Shown: piece after piece, positions 34,929 to 43,500 of the stretch | How the letters are laid out: each line of letters begins with the position of its first letter | Position numbering within the stretch: position 1 is the stretch's first letter | Assembly (NCBI GenBank): GCA_905235135.1 | Contig: CAJOKR010000016.1 | Span: 1-54,393, forward strand | Direction of reading: 5' to 3' | Source: an uncultured Bacteroidales bacterium | Lineage (GTDB): Bacteria > Bacteroidota > Bacteroidia > Bacteroidales > WCHB1-69 | DNA length: 54,393 nucleotides | The notes under the pieces: generated by a model | Seen by the model: only the letters and a program-made list of their open reading frames with translations | Told to the model about the DNA's origin: nothing | Databases searched by the model: none | Translations under genes and position numbers: made by a program

Positions 34929-35551
34929 ATAGTATTACGTTTATTATCTTCGTTTATCTTGCCTGCCCCACACTGCGCTCCGCTTGTGGGGTAATAGAAT
35001 ATCGATAGCCGAGCATCGCTCTGCCAGTCGCGCTGGCGGATGTGGTCGCGGATGACGGCAGAGTGGACGCCAGCGGAGTGCCACATCTCCTCGGGGATAT
35101 CAACCACCTGGAGATCGTGCTCGCGGCAGTAGTCCTTGATGCTGTCGTGGTGGCCTTCGCGATGGTGGCCAAAAGCGTGGTTCGGGCCCATCACCAGCGT
35201 GTGCGCGTGCAACGTGCCCATGATGACATCGCAGATGAACTGCTGGTAGGTCATCTGGGAGAATTCCACGGTGAACGGCAGCACGATGGCCACATCAATG
35301 CCTTGTTGCTCGATAAGATGCAGATTCTGTTCCAACGAGTTGATGGTGAAGAAATCCGAATCGGGACGGAGGACGGTGCGTGGATGCGGGTTGAAGGTCA
35401 TCACCACGCTCGTGCCGCCGACCTGCTCCGCCTGCTCGCGCAGGAAGCGCAAGATACGGACATGCCCGAGGTGGACACCGTCGAACGCGCCAACCGCGAC
35501 CGCCGGGTTCTGGAATTCCGGCAAATTGTCTGTTCCGTTGAAAATCTGCAT
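34925..35551 (-). CDS. ribF: RibF-like FAD synthetase (FMN adenylyltransferase) domain only; truncated and frameshifted
   Basis: 208 residues against about 310 for full RibF. The adenylyltransferase half is intact: VAVGAFDGVHLGHVRILRF (nucleotide-binding HxGH region), VVMTFNPHP and LVMGPNHAFGHHREG. After IRDHIRQRDWQSDA the frame departs from the family. In the neighbouring frame the expected linker LGYRYSI appears (bases about 34990-35010), then similarity stops at a hairpin (34966-34991). The whole riboflavin kinase domain is missing. If the sequence is right, the cell needs riboflavin kinase from elsewhere. The product ends in an ATGA overlap with topA; pheT lies 26 bases upstream. Confidence 0.8.
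   Translation of the reverse strand: MQIFNGTDNLPEFQNPAVAVGAFDGVHLGHVRILRFLREQAEQVGGTSVVMTFNPHPRTVLRPDSDFFTINSLEQNLHLIEQQGIDVAIVLPFTVEFSQMTYQQFICDVIMGTLHAHTLVMGPNHAFGHHREGHHDSIKDYCREHDLQVVDIPEEMWHSAGVHSAVIRDHIRQRDWQSDARLSIFYYPTSGAQCGAGKINEDNKRNTI
34966..34991. repeat. Nested hairpin at the broken end of ribF
   Basis: CCCCACA (34966-34972) pairs with TGTGGGG (34985-34991), and inside it GCG (34975-34977) pairs with CGC (34981-34983). It lies exactly where ribF loses similarity to its family. It resembles short dispersed palindromic elements, but no second copy was found in this window. Confidence 0.55.
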
Positions 35552-35577
35552 GTTAACCCTGAATGACGACGATTATC

Positions 35578-38043
35578 TTAACGCAGCTTCGCGCCAGCCT
35601 CACGCTCGTAGGCGGCAATCAGCTTGTTCATCACCTTGTTGATTTCCTCGTCAGTGAGGGTCTTGTCCGCGCTCTGCAGCACGAAGTTGAGGGCGTAGGA
35701 CTTCTTGCCCTCCCCCACTCCGGCGCCTTCATAGACGTCGAACAGGGTCACCTGCCGCAGCAGCTTGGAGGCGTACTTGCGGGCGATGCGCTCCAACGAG
35801 TCGTAGCTCACCGACTGATCCACCACCAAAGCCAAGTCGCGGCTCACGGCAGGGAAGGTGTTGATGGGCTGGTACGACACGGAACGGCCCTGAATCAGGT
35901 CGTTGAGCATCTGGACGTCGATTTCGGCGTAATAGACCGGTTTCTTCAGGTCGAAGTAGCGGAGTATGTCGCTGCGAAGAACGCCCACCTGCACCGGAGC
36001 CTGCTCGCCGACCTTGTAAGTGACATGCTGCGCGAACATGCGCGGCTCACCGTTGGTGACCAACTGCACCTTCTCCATCGGGAAGTTGATCTTCAGCAGG
36101 AAGTTGTCGATCATATTGCGCAAGTAAAAGAAGTCGGCAACGGCGGACTTGCCCTGCCAGTCGTCTTCGCCCAGCTTGCCGGTGACAAACATCGACATGC
36201 GGTTATGTTCCTGATAACGGACGGTAACATCATCGCCCACAGCGGTTTGCGGGTTGAAATGGTAGGTCTTGCCGAACTCGAAGAGACGCAGGTCGGCAGC
36301 CTTGTTGTTGACATTGCGCGCCACGTTCTCCAAACCGGAGAAGAGCAGCGTCTGCCGCATGGCGTTGAGCTCGCTGCTCAGCGGGTTGAGCAGTTTCACC
36401 GTCTCGCGCTCGTCGAGGAAGTCGAACTTCTCAGCATATTCGGCTTTGGTCAGTGAATTGTTCATCACCTCGTAGAAACCGTTGTCAGCCAAATACTTGG
36501 AGATGGCATTTTGCATCTGGTAGGCCGAGTCATTCTGACGCAGACAGGACATATCGTAGGTCAGCGTGGTCGGGATTTCGATGTTATTGTAGCCGTAGAT
36601 GCGCAGAATCTCCTCAATGAGGTCGATGGGGCGCGTCACGTCGGCCTTGTTCTGGGGCACCGTCACGATGAGCTTGTCGTCGCCGGCGGGCTTCACCTCG
36701 TCGAGGAGCATTAAAATCTTGGTAACCGTCTGCTTGTCAATCACTTTACCGGCCACTTGGTTTACATCGTCATAGTAAAGCGTAACCTGGACGGGATCAA
36801 TCTCGTTGGGATAGCGATCCACGATATTCATCACGGGATAGCCGCCAGCGAGTTCCGTCACGAGTTCCACGGCGCGTTTGAGGGCATAGACGGTGATGGA
36901 CGGGTCGCAACCGCGCTCGTAGCGGAAGGATGCGTCGGTCTTGAGTCCGTGGCGTTTGGCCGTCTTGCGAATACTCACGGGGTTGAAATAAGCGCTTTCG
37001 AGGAAGAGACGGGTGGTATTCTCGGTGATACCGGAGTGCAGACCGCCATAGACACCGGCGATGCACATGCCCTCCTTCTCGTTGCAGATCATCAGGTCGG
37101 CAGCGCTGAGCTTCACCTCGTTGCCGTCGAGGGTCACGAAGGGCGTACCTTCGGGCAAATTCTTGACAATCACCTTGTTGCCTTCAATCTTGTCGGCATC
37201 GAAGGCGTGCATCGGCTGCCCAAGTTCCAGCATGATGTATTGGGTGATATCGACGATGTTGTTGATGGGGCGCACGCCGACGGAGCGGAGCTTGGTCTGC
37301 AGCCACTCGGGCGACTCCTTCACGTTGATGCCTTCGAGCAGCACGCCAGAGTAGCGGGGGCAGTCTTTGGTGTTCTCGATGACGATATCCACGCGGGCAT
37401 GGACGCCAGCGACCGGCTGCACCTCGCGGGCGTTGCGACGCACGAGCGTGGAGCAGGGGATGTCACGCTGGGAGAGGGCGGCGTAGAGGTCGCGGGCCAC
37501 GCCGAAATGGCAGATGGCGTCGCAACGGTTGGGGGTGAGGCCGATCTCGAAGATGGTGTCAGACTCAACCTTGAAATACTCGGCAGCGGGGGTGCCGGGG
37601 ACGGCTTCCTCGGGGAGCACCATGATGCCGTCGTGGGAGGTGCCCAAACCAATCTCGTCTTCCGCGCAAATCATGCCCTCGGAGGGCTCGCCGCGCAGCT
37701 TGGACTTCTTGATGGTGAAAGACTCGTCACCGCTGTAGAGCACGGTGCCGATAGTGGCGACCACCACTTTCTGTCCAACCGCGACGTTGGCGGCGCCGCA
37801 AACGATGTGGAGGGGTTCCTCACCGCCCACGTTGACTGTGGTCACATGCAGATGGTCGGAGTTGGGATGGGGCTCGCAGGTGAGCACCTCGCCGATGACG
37901 ATGCCGCGCAGACCGCCGCGCACCGTTTCAAAGGTCTCCATACCCTCGACCTCAAGGCCACAATCGGTGAGACAGGCCGCGGTCTCTTCCGCCGTCATGT
38001 TAAAATTTAGCAAATCTTTCAGCCATTTGTACGAAATCTTCAT
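35578..38043 (-). CDS. pheT: Phenylalanyl-tRNA synthetase beta subunit
   Basis: 821 residues, full length. N-terminal MKISYKWLKDLL, then the tRNA-binding OB-fold (GIVIGEVLTCEPHPNSDHLHV), B3/B4 editing domain (GLTPNRCDAICHFGVARDLYA), B5 domain (VNQVAGKVIDKQTVTKIL), the catalytic-like core (LRQTLLFSGLENVARN) and a C-terminal FDX-ACB domain (INTFPAVSRDLALVVD). It works as alpha2beta2 with PheS, which is not in the window. A TAnnTTTG box lies 62 bases upstream at 38105-38112. ribF and topA follow at short spacing. Confidence 0.96.
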   Translation of the reverse strand: MKISYKWLKDLLNFNMTAEETAACLTDCGLEVEGMETFETVRGGLRGIVIGEVLTCEPHPNSDHLHVTTVNVGGEEPLHIVCGAANVAVGQKVVVATIGTVLYSGDESFTIKKSKLRGEPSEGMICAEDEIGLGTSHDGIMVLPEEAVPGTPAAEYFKVESDTIFEIGLTPNRCDAICHFGVARDLYAALSQRDIPCSTLVRRNAREVQPVAGVHARVDIVIENTKDCPRYSGVLLEGINVKESPEWLQTKLRSVGVRPINNIVDITQYIMLELGQPMHAFDADKIEGNKVIVKNLPEGTPFVTLDGNEVKLSAADLMICNEKEGMCIAGVYGGLHSGITENTTRLFLESAYFNPVSIRKTAKRHGLKTDASFRYERGCDPSITVYALKRAVELVTELAGGYPVMNIVDRYPNEIDPVQVTLYYDDVNQVAGKVIDKQTVTKILMLLDEVKPAGDDKLIVTVPQNKADVTRPIDLIEEILRIYGYNNIEIPTTLTYDMSCLRQNDSAYQMQNAISKYLADNGFYEVMNNSLTKAEYAEKFDFLDERETVKLLNPLSSELNAMRQTLLFSGLENVARNVNNKAADLRLFEFGKTYHFNPQTAVGDDVTVRYQEHNRMSMFVTGKLGEDDWQGKSAVADFFYLRNMIDNFLLKINFPMEKVQLVTNGEPRMFAQHVTYKVGEQAPVQVGVLRSDILRYFDLKKPVYYAEIDVQMLNDLIQGRSVSYQPINTFPAVSRDLALVVDQSVSYDSLERIARKYASKLLRQVTLFDVYEGAGVGEGKKSYALNFVLQSADKTLTDEEINKVMNKLIAAYEREAGAKLR

Positions 38044-38104
38044 ATATCTAACTTTTTAATTATAAACAAGTTATCGCAAAATAAACAGTATTTTTTTGCG
38101 GCTG

Positions 38105-38112
38105 CAAATATA
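38105..38112 (-). promoter_or_regulatory. -7 promoter box for pheT
   Basis: Minus-strand TATATTTG, exact TAnnTTTG match. The rest of the 38044-38248 spacer shows no gene. Confidence 0.6.
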
Positions 38113-38248
38113 ATATATATAAGTAAGATACGGGAGGGTTCCGAACGATTTTTTTTACTATGCTGAGTATCAAGGGGATGGAGGTGATAGCCACTGCGAT
38201 CGGCAGGAATGTCGATTCCCCTGTTGCCGATTGCCCAAACAAAAAAAA

Positions 38249-38287
38249 CGATCAACTGCCCTTTTCAGGATTGCTGATCGCTTTTTT
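38249..38287. terminator. Hairpin with A and T tracts beside the tRNA gene
   Basis: CGATCA (38249-38254) pairs with TGATCG (38275-38280). A run of A precedes it on the plus strand and TTTTTT follows, so it could terminate transcription in both directions. On the minus strand it follows the tRNA 3' end by one base. Confidence 0.65.
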
Positions 38288-38288
38288 G

Positions 38289-38363
38289 TACCGGGTAGGG
38301 GATTCGAACCCCTGATTTTAAGAATGAAAATCTTACGTCCTAGGCCGACTAGACGAACCCGGC
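38289..38363 (-). tRNA. tRNA-Glu (anticodon TTC)
   Basis: 75 bases on the minus strand with full cloverleaf. The acceptor stem is GCCGGGT with ACCCGGT (G1-U72 wobble, as in other Bacteroidetes tRNA-Glu). The anticodon arm is TAAGA-TTTTCAT-TCTTA with anticodon TTC, the T arm AGGGG-TTCGAAT-CCCCT, and the discriminator A. CCA is not encoded. A TATTTTCG box about 20 bases upstream could be the promoter. A terminator hairpin follows. Confidence 0.95.
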
Positions 38364-38440
38364 ATGAGTGTCAAAATTTGACGGCGCGAAAATACACTTT
38401 TTTTGATATGCGCCGACAAATTCGGAAAAATATTTTTTCC

Positions 38441-39115
38441 CTACTCGTTTTTATCTTGTTCAAACCTGAATCCCAGACGTTTACCAGTCCGAAGGAGGTT
38501 CGTTTGCTCTTCCAATTGGAGGATATCGTTCACCGTGATGATCTTCATATCCTCATAATTTGGCACGAGAAGGTCAAAATTCAGCGTATAACGAATCGCT
38601 GAGGTGAGGATTTCCTTAGCCGCTTCGGGGGAAATTTCGTTGCTGCTGAAGTTGTTGATCACCTGCGCCAGCTCGCGTTTGCCCTCGATGTAGTAGTGGC
38701 CCTCCTTGTTGATGAAGATACGGCCGATCATGTAACCGAGGTCGTTCACGCGGTCGTACTTCAGAGAATCGCCTAAGAAGTTGAAAATCTGAATCATACC
38801 GCAGTAAGAACGGTCCTTATCCTCCTTGATATAGGGGGTGCGCATCACCTCGTGCTCGCGCGAGAACTCGAAGATGTTGGTGTGCATCAAGAAGATGAGC
38901 ACGTCGCCGCCGAACTTGAGCATGAACTGGTACTGGTTCTTGTTGGTAAACAGCACCGGAATGTTGTCGTGGTCGTCGGCGTAGGTGTCGCGGTAGTACT
39001 CCTCGAAGCCTTTCGCCGCATCCTTGAAGAGCTGCATGGTCTCCAAGGTCACGGCAAAAATGCTCTGTTTAAGTTCACCCTTGGTTATCAGTAATTTACA
39101 GGTATTATCATCCAT
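38441..39115 (-). CDS. Conserved protein of unknown function
   Basis: 224 residues from ATG 39115 (MDDNTCKLLITKGELKQSIF). No signal peptide or membrane helix, so probably cytoplasmic. The sequence is balanced and well structured (FEEYYRDTYADDHDNIPVLF, FGGDVLIFLMHTNIFEFS, LGYMIGRIFINKEGHYYIEG), with an amphipathic C-terminus. I do not recognise a family with confidence; it has the look of a Bacteroidetes-restricted conserved protein. The start is chosen because the longer frame would begin with a TTG inside the promoter box at 39140-39147. It stands alone between the tRNA-Glu gene and a palindrome. Confidence 0.75.
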   Translation of the reverse strand: MDDNTCKLLITKGELKQSIFAVTLETMQLFKDAAKGFEEYYRDTYADDHDNIPVLFTNKNQYQFMLKFGGDVLIFLMHTNIFEFSREHEVMRTPYIKEDKDRSYCGMIQIFNFLGDSLKYDRVNDLGYMIGRIFINKEGHYYIEGKRELAQVINNFSSNEISPEAAKEILTSAIRYTLNFDLLVPNYEDMKIITVNDILQLEEQTNLLRTGKRLGFRFEQDKNE

Positions 39116-39139
39116 ATTTTTCGTATCAAATTTGAGCGG

Positions 39140-39147
39140 CAAATATA
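39140..39147 (-). promoter_or_regulatory. -7 promoter box for the unknown conserved gene
   Basis: Minus-strand TATATTTG, exact TAnnTTTG match, 24 bases before the ATG at 39115. Confidence 0.65.
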
Positions 39148-39155
39148 CAAAAAAT

Positions 39156-39183
39156 GTAGAGACGCAAAATTTTGCGTCTCTAC
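39156..39183. repeat. 28-bp perfect palindrome, copy 4
   Basis: Identical to the copies at 12340 and 12862, 27 kb away. It ends 17 bases from the stop codon of the minus-strand helix-hairpin-helix gene, and the minus-strand sequence that follows is T-rich (ATTTTTTGTATATTTG). Confidence 0.95.
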
Positions 39184-39200
39184 AACGACGAACAAGCGTC

Positions 39201-39608
39201 TTAGTACTCCATCATCGGGTCAAGTTCCTTGGCCTGGTCGATCATCTTCTGGAGCTCGCCGGCGGTGGGGACACGGCCCACGAGGTGTTTCTGTTCGTTG
39301 ACCTCGGTCATCTTGGCGAACAGGTTCTCGGCCACACGGTGACGGAACTCCTTGACGGTATCGACGCCCACGGCCTCCAAGAGTTCGGAGAACTGCGGTC
39401 CGACGCCGCTGATGCGCATCAGGTCGGCATGGTTGGCCCAGGTGAGGATCAGCTTCGGGGTGATGCCGGTCTTCTCAGCCAAAGCCGCACGTCCTGCGGG
39501 CTTCTTCGCAGCTTCGAGCAGTTCCTCAACAGTGTTGATTCCTGCTTCCGTTAACTTTCCGGCGTAAACATCGCCGATTCCTTCTACATCAATAATTTTG
39601 TATGCCAT
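39201..39608 (-). CDS. Helix-hairpin-helix (DUF4332-like) protein
   Basis: 135 residues from ATG 39608 (MAYKIIDVEGIGDVYAGKL). Two helix-hairpin-helix units are visible: IDVEGIGDVYAGKLTEAGI, then TVEELLEAAKKPAGR, and MRISGVGPQFSELLEAVGV followed by TVKEFRHR. This matches DUF4332-type proteins, thought to bind nucleic acid through the HhH motifs. The ATG follows an exact promoter box at 39636-39643; longer in-frame sequence upstream crosses that promoter and is not coding. A strongly charged C-terminus (AKELDPMMEY) closes the protein. A 28-bp palindrome lies 17 bases downstream. Confidence 0.85.
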   Translation of the reverse strand: MAYKIIDVEGIGDVYAGKLTEAGINTVEELLEAAKKPAGRAALAEKTGITPKLILTWANHADLMRISGVGPQFSELLEAVGVDTVKEFRHRVAENLFAKMTEVNEQKHLVGRVPTAGELQKMIDQAKELDPMMEY

Positions 39609-39635
39609 AATCTTTGGGTTTTGAAATTTGAAGCG

Positions 39636-39662
39636 CAAAGATACATTTTTTTTGTATTTTCG
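39636..39662. promoter_or_regulatory. Divergent promoter boxes between the HhH gene and the thioesterase gene
   Basis: Minus-strand TATCTTTG (39636-39643, exact) serves the HhH gene. Plus-strand TATTTTCG (39655-39662, one mismatch) could serve the thioesterase gene, whose ATG lies about 115 bases downstream. Confidence 0.5.
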
Positions 39663-39691
39663 CGGCCGTTTTTTCAAAGAGAAGCGCGCCC

Positions 39692-39732
39692 TGGCGAGTC
39701 GGAGATTCCGGCCTCCTGACGTCGGCCGGAAT
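39692..39732. repeat. TGGCGAGTCGGAGA element followed by a 9-bp hairpin
   Basis: TGGCGAGTCGGAGA (39692-39705) recurs at 40472-40485. Immediately after it, ATTCCGGCC (39705-39713) pairs with GGCCGGAAT (39724-39732). It lies in the probable leader of the thioesterase gene, so it could also be a regulatory hairpin. Confidence 0.55.
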
Positions 39733-39776
39733 GGAGGTGCGACTTTACAAGAATAGTGATAGATAGTAAACACAAT

Positions 39777-40289
39777 ATGAAAAGGATCATCAACCCCTGG
39801 GTGGGGAAAACGGAGAGATACAACTGTTTCGGGTGCTGTCCGAGCAACCCGAGGGGTGCGCACATGAGTTTCTACTGGGACGGCGAGCAGGTCGTCTCGG
39901 TGTGGCGGGCGGACCCGAACTTCGTGAGCTGGATCGACACGCTGCACGGCGGCATCCAGGCGACATTGCTGGATGAGATCTGCGGGTGGGTGGTCTTCTA
40001 CCAGCTGCAGACCTCGTGCGTGACTGCCAAGATGGAGATGCGCTACCGCAAGCCGGTGTGCACGCTTTGGCCGTACGTGCGGCTGAACGCCCGTTTGGTG
40101 GAGCAGCGGAACAAATTCGTAGTGATCCACGGTGAAATCCTGAGTCCGGATGGCGTGTGCTGCGCCGAGTGCACCTGCACCTACTTCGTCTATACCGGCG
40201 AGAAGTCCGTTGAGATGGGCTACATGCCCGCCGTCCTCGACGACGTGGAGGTCACGTTTGAGGAGGCGGTCGCGCTGCTGGGGAAATAA
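39777..40289 (+). CDS. PaaI-like hotdog-fold thioesterase
   Basis: 170 residues from ATG 39777 (MKRIINPWVGKTERYNCFGC). Family features: the N-terminal CFGCCPSNPRGAHM (CxGC-x-NPxG), then the hotdog helix with H57-GG and D66-E67 (LHGGIQATLLDEICGW), then AKMEMRYRKPV. These proteins hydrolyse acyl-CoA or related thioesters in the cytoplasm; the acyl group cannot be told from sequence. An in-frame GTG seven codons upstream is possible, but the ATG fits the family start. Upstream lies a long leader with a hairpin. The downstream 40290-40437 spacer shows nothing recognisable. Confidence 0.85.
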   Translation: MKRIINPWVGKTERYNCFGCCPSNPRGAHMSFYWDGEQVVSVWRADPNFVSWIDTLHGGIQATLLDEICGWVVFYQLQTSCVTAKMEMRYRKPVCTLWPYVRLNARLVEQRNKFVVIHGEILSPDGVCCAECTCTYFVYTGEKSVEMGYMPAVLDDVEVTFEEAVALLGK

Positions 40290-40437
40290 TCGAACTAACA
40301 ATCGCCTGTTCATTTCTTCGTAAAAGCGACCTCTCGGAGCCATTGGTTTAACTAAAATTAACATTTTTATTTTTCTGACTACTAAAATATTAGCGGAAAA
40401 AGTATAAAGTTTCTGACTGAGCATATCAGAAATTTTG

Positions 40438-40445
40438 TACTTTTG
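40438..40445 (+). promoter_or_regulatory. -7 promoter box for the giant surface-protein gene
   Basis: TACTTTTG, exact TAnnTTTG match, giving a leader of about 110 bases before ATG 40562. Confidence 0.6.
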
Positions 40446-40471
40446 CCGCCGTCTTTTTGTCGCCGTATGCT

Positions 40472-40525
40472 TTGGCGAGTCGGAGACCGAACCAACTGCT
40501 AACTGCCAACTACTAACGAACCTTT
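40472..40525. repeat. TGGCGAGTCGGAGA element and AACTGCTAAC-type repeat in the giant gene's leader
   Basis: TGGCGAGTCGGAGA (40472-40485, second copy) is followed by degenerate aactgctaactgccaactac units (to about 40520). Related aactgctaactac is at 29133-29145, and the inverted form at 9636-9655. Confidence 0.5.
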
Positions 40526-40561
40526 GCCTTATATGATATTGAAATAAATAAAATTAAAGAT

Positions 40562-43500
40562 ATGAAGAAATTTACGATTTTTTGTGCGCTGCTGTTTTTG
40601 ACAGTCGGCGCGATGAACGCCCAGGTCACGCAGACCAACACACAGTTCCCGAACCCGGGGTTTGAAAAATGGACAGACCACGGATGTTCAACTGCACAAG
40701 GAACCTCCGAAGTCCCTGACAACTGGCATACTTTTGACGAAGTAAAGTATGATGCAGGGGTAGGAGAAAGCTATGCAACTAAAACAAGCCATTTTAAAGG
40801 TTCAGGTGCTGACGCATATAGAGGTTCTTCGTTCATACCTGCAACTCATAAAGTTACTGCTTTATTATTTTTCACTGTGACAGCCAATGGCACTGCTACA
40901 TCGGGTCGTACTAGAGTTGGAAGTACAACAGTAACTGACGCCTCCAATTACAATTTCTCAGACCTTGACAATGCTAGTTCTTTCGGAAATAAACACTTTT
41001 ACTGGAATTTTGTAGGATGTCCAGATTCTATGTCTTTTTACTATAAAACCAATTGGTCAACGACATCAAACAAACCATTAATCAAAGTATATATACACCA
41101 AGGCAATTGGTATGATCATGCCAATGGAGCTGTCAATGCCAGCTCCTCTGGAAGCTCTTCAAACATAGGCCATAGTAATTTGATAGCTTGCTGTCAAACC
41201 ACTTTTAATCCTTCTACCAGTTGGACACGTTTTGTCGATAATTTTGATCAGTATCAGAATCATAGCGAAAACACAGACAACGACTATTCTACTCTTGTAC
41301 GACCACAATACATCTTAGCTTCTTTTTCCACAAATGAAACAGCAGGAGGGGGCACTGTAAATGACAAGCTTTATCTTGATGAGTTATTCTGCATTTATGA
41401 CAAAGGGCTTTCGTCCCTTACTATTGGCGGCACAGCCAACAACGATGCCATAAGTTATTTCAATGCTCAGGAGTTTCTCACCCACGAGCCTATTCGAACC
41501 TATTCTACTACCGATGGTAGTCCTACAGCACTTTTCAACAGCGGCACGGCAACCTACAACTACCCCACCCCAATAGCCTGTAACAACATCCCGCAGGTGG
41601 CTGCACAGCCCAAGTCGAAACTCATCAGCGAGTTCACTGTTACGCAGGCTTCTGCAGATAACGGCTACAAAGCCACTATTCACGTGAAACACAACGACAA
41701 CTCCACTTTCGACTACTATATCCAGTTCTCGGTGGATATTCCCACGTTGACCGCCACCCCCACACCCGAATCCGTCTGTGCGGGCGAATCGGCCACCATC
41801 ACGGTTAGCGGCGCCGACACCTATAGCTGGAGCACGGGCCAAACGGGATCCAGCATCACCGTGACCCCGGCGCAACAGACCACCTACACCGTCAGCGGTA
41901 CGGGTTCTAACGGCTGCGTCGGCACAACGACCGTCATCGTAGGGGTGAACCCGCTGCCGAATGTCACCATCACCGGCAACACCTCTATTTGCTCAGGGGC
42001 TTCCACCACCCTCACGGGTACCGGAGCAGCAAGCTACGCTTGGTCGAACGGCATCACAGGGAATCCCATTACCGTGAGCACCGGCGGCAACTACGCCGTA
42101 ACCGGCACCTCCAGCTTCGGCTGTACCGCCACGGCTTCCGTGACCGTCACGGAACACGACGCGCCCACGGTCGCCATCACCGGCCCGACAAGTCTTTGTT
42201 CGGGCACTACGGCCACGCTGACCGCCTCCGGGTTGAGCAACTACACGTGGAGCGGTCCCGCAACGGGTGAAAATGCCACCTTGGAGATCTCCGCCGGCGG
42301 CAATTACACGGTGAGCGGCACCGATGCCAACGGATGCTCCGGCACGGCATTATACACCGTCACGGGCAAGACCACCCCGACGGTCACTATCAGCAGCACA
42401 CCCGTCGCCATCAACAACGGGGTCATCGCCCTCTGTGACGGCTCGTCCACCACACTGACGGCCACCGCAAACCCGACCACCAACAACATCTCCTGGTCGA
42501 ACGGCAGCACCGGCGCCACGCTGAACGTCAACAGTGTCGGCACATATACAGCCACCGCCAATCTGGACGGCTGCGAAAGCTCTGCCTCCGTCACGGTGAA
42601 CGTTGCTTCGACTCCCGCCGCCCCGACCGCGACAAACGGTTCCCGCTGCGGCACAGGCACAGTGGAACTCGCCGTCGCCAATCCTAACCCGGATTTGACC
42701 TATTACTGGTACCTCACACAAAACGCAGGCACCGAAGCTGGCACTGGCACTACCTTCACCACCCCGAGCATCTCGAACACCACGAACTACTTCGTCAGTG
42801 CTAAGAATGCCGGCGGATGCTATTCCACCCGCACGCAGGTGACCGCCACCGTCAACACGGCACCTACGGTGACTGTGGCAACCGTAAGCCCGATATGCTC
42901 CGGAGCTAACGCGACGCTCACCGCCAGCGGCGCGACCACCTACTCCTGGGACAACGACCTCGGAACGGGCAACAACATTACTGTAACGCTTACGGCTACT
43001 ACCACCTACAACGTCATCGGAACCGACGACAACGGATGTACCGGCACAGCCTCCGTGACCATCACCGTGAACGACCTTCCCGCCGCTCCGACCGTCACCA
43101 CCACCCCAACCTCCCCCATTTGCTCCAACAACAACGTGAGCGTGCAGTTTAACGCCACTGCACCAGCCGGCCACACCGTAAGATGGTATGAAAGTAACCA
43201 GCAAAATCCCAGCCAAGGATCACAGATAACGAGATCTTTGGGCGTGGGCACGACCACCATCAACGCCACCATTTTCAACAACAGCACGCAGTGCGAAAGT
43301 GCGATGACACCCGTGGAAGTTGTGATCAACCCGCTACCGGCATCTCCGACCGTGTCGAACACCAGCATCTGCGGCGAGGGCGACGTCACCCTGACCGCCA
43401 CTACCTCCAATACCTTGAAGTGGTATTCGGATCAGGAGGGCACGAATGAGGTTTCGGCCAATCAACACGTCTCTGCGACCACAACCTTCTACGCCGCCGC

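Noticed and set aside
38040-38255. Short open frames of 60-71 codons in the pheT-tRNA spacer
   Set aside because: They overlap the pheT promoter box and the terminator hairpin and show no protein-like composition.
39609-40424. N-terminal extension of the HhH protein to about 407 residues
   Set aside because: The extension crosses the promoter box at 39636-39643 and the thioesterase gene on the other strand, and the family N-terminus starts at ATG 39608.
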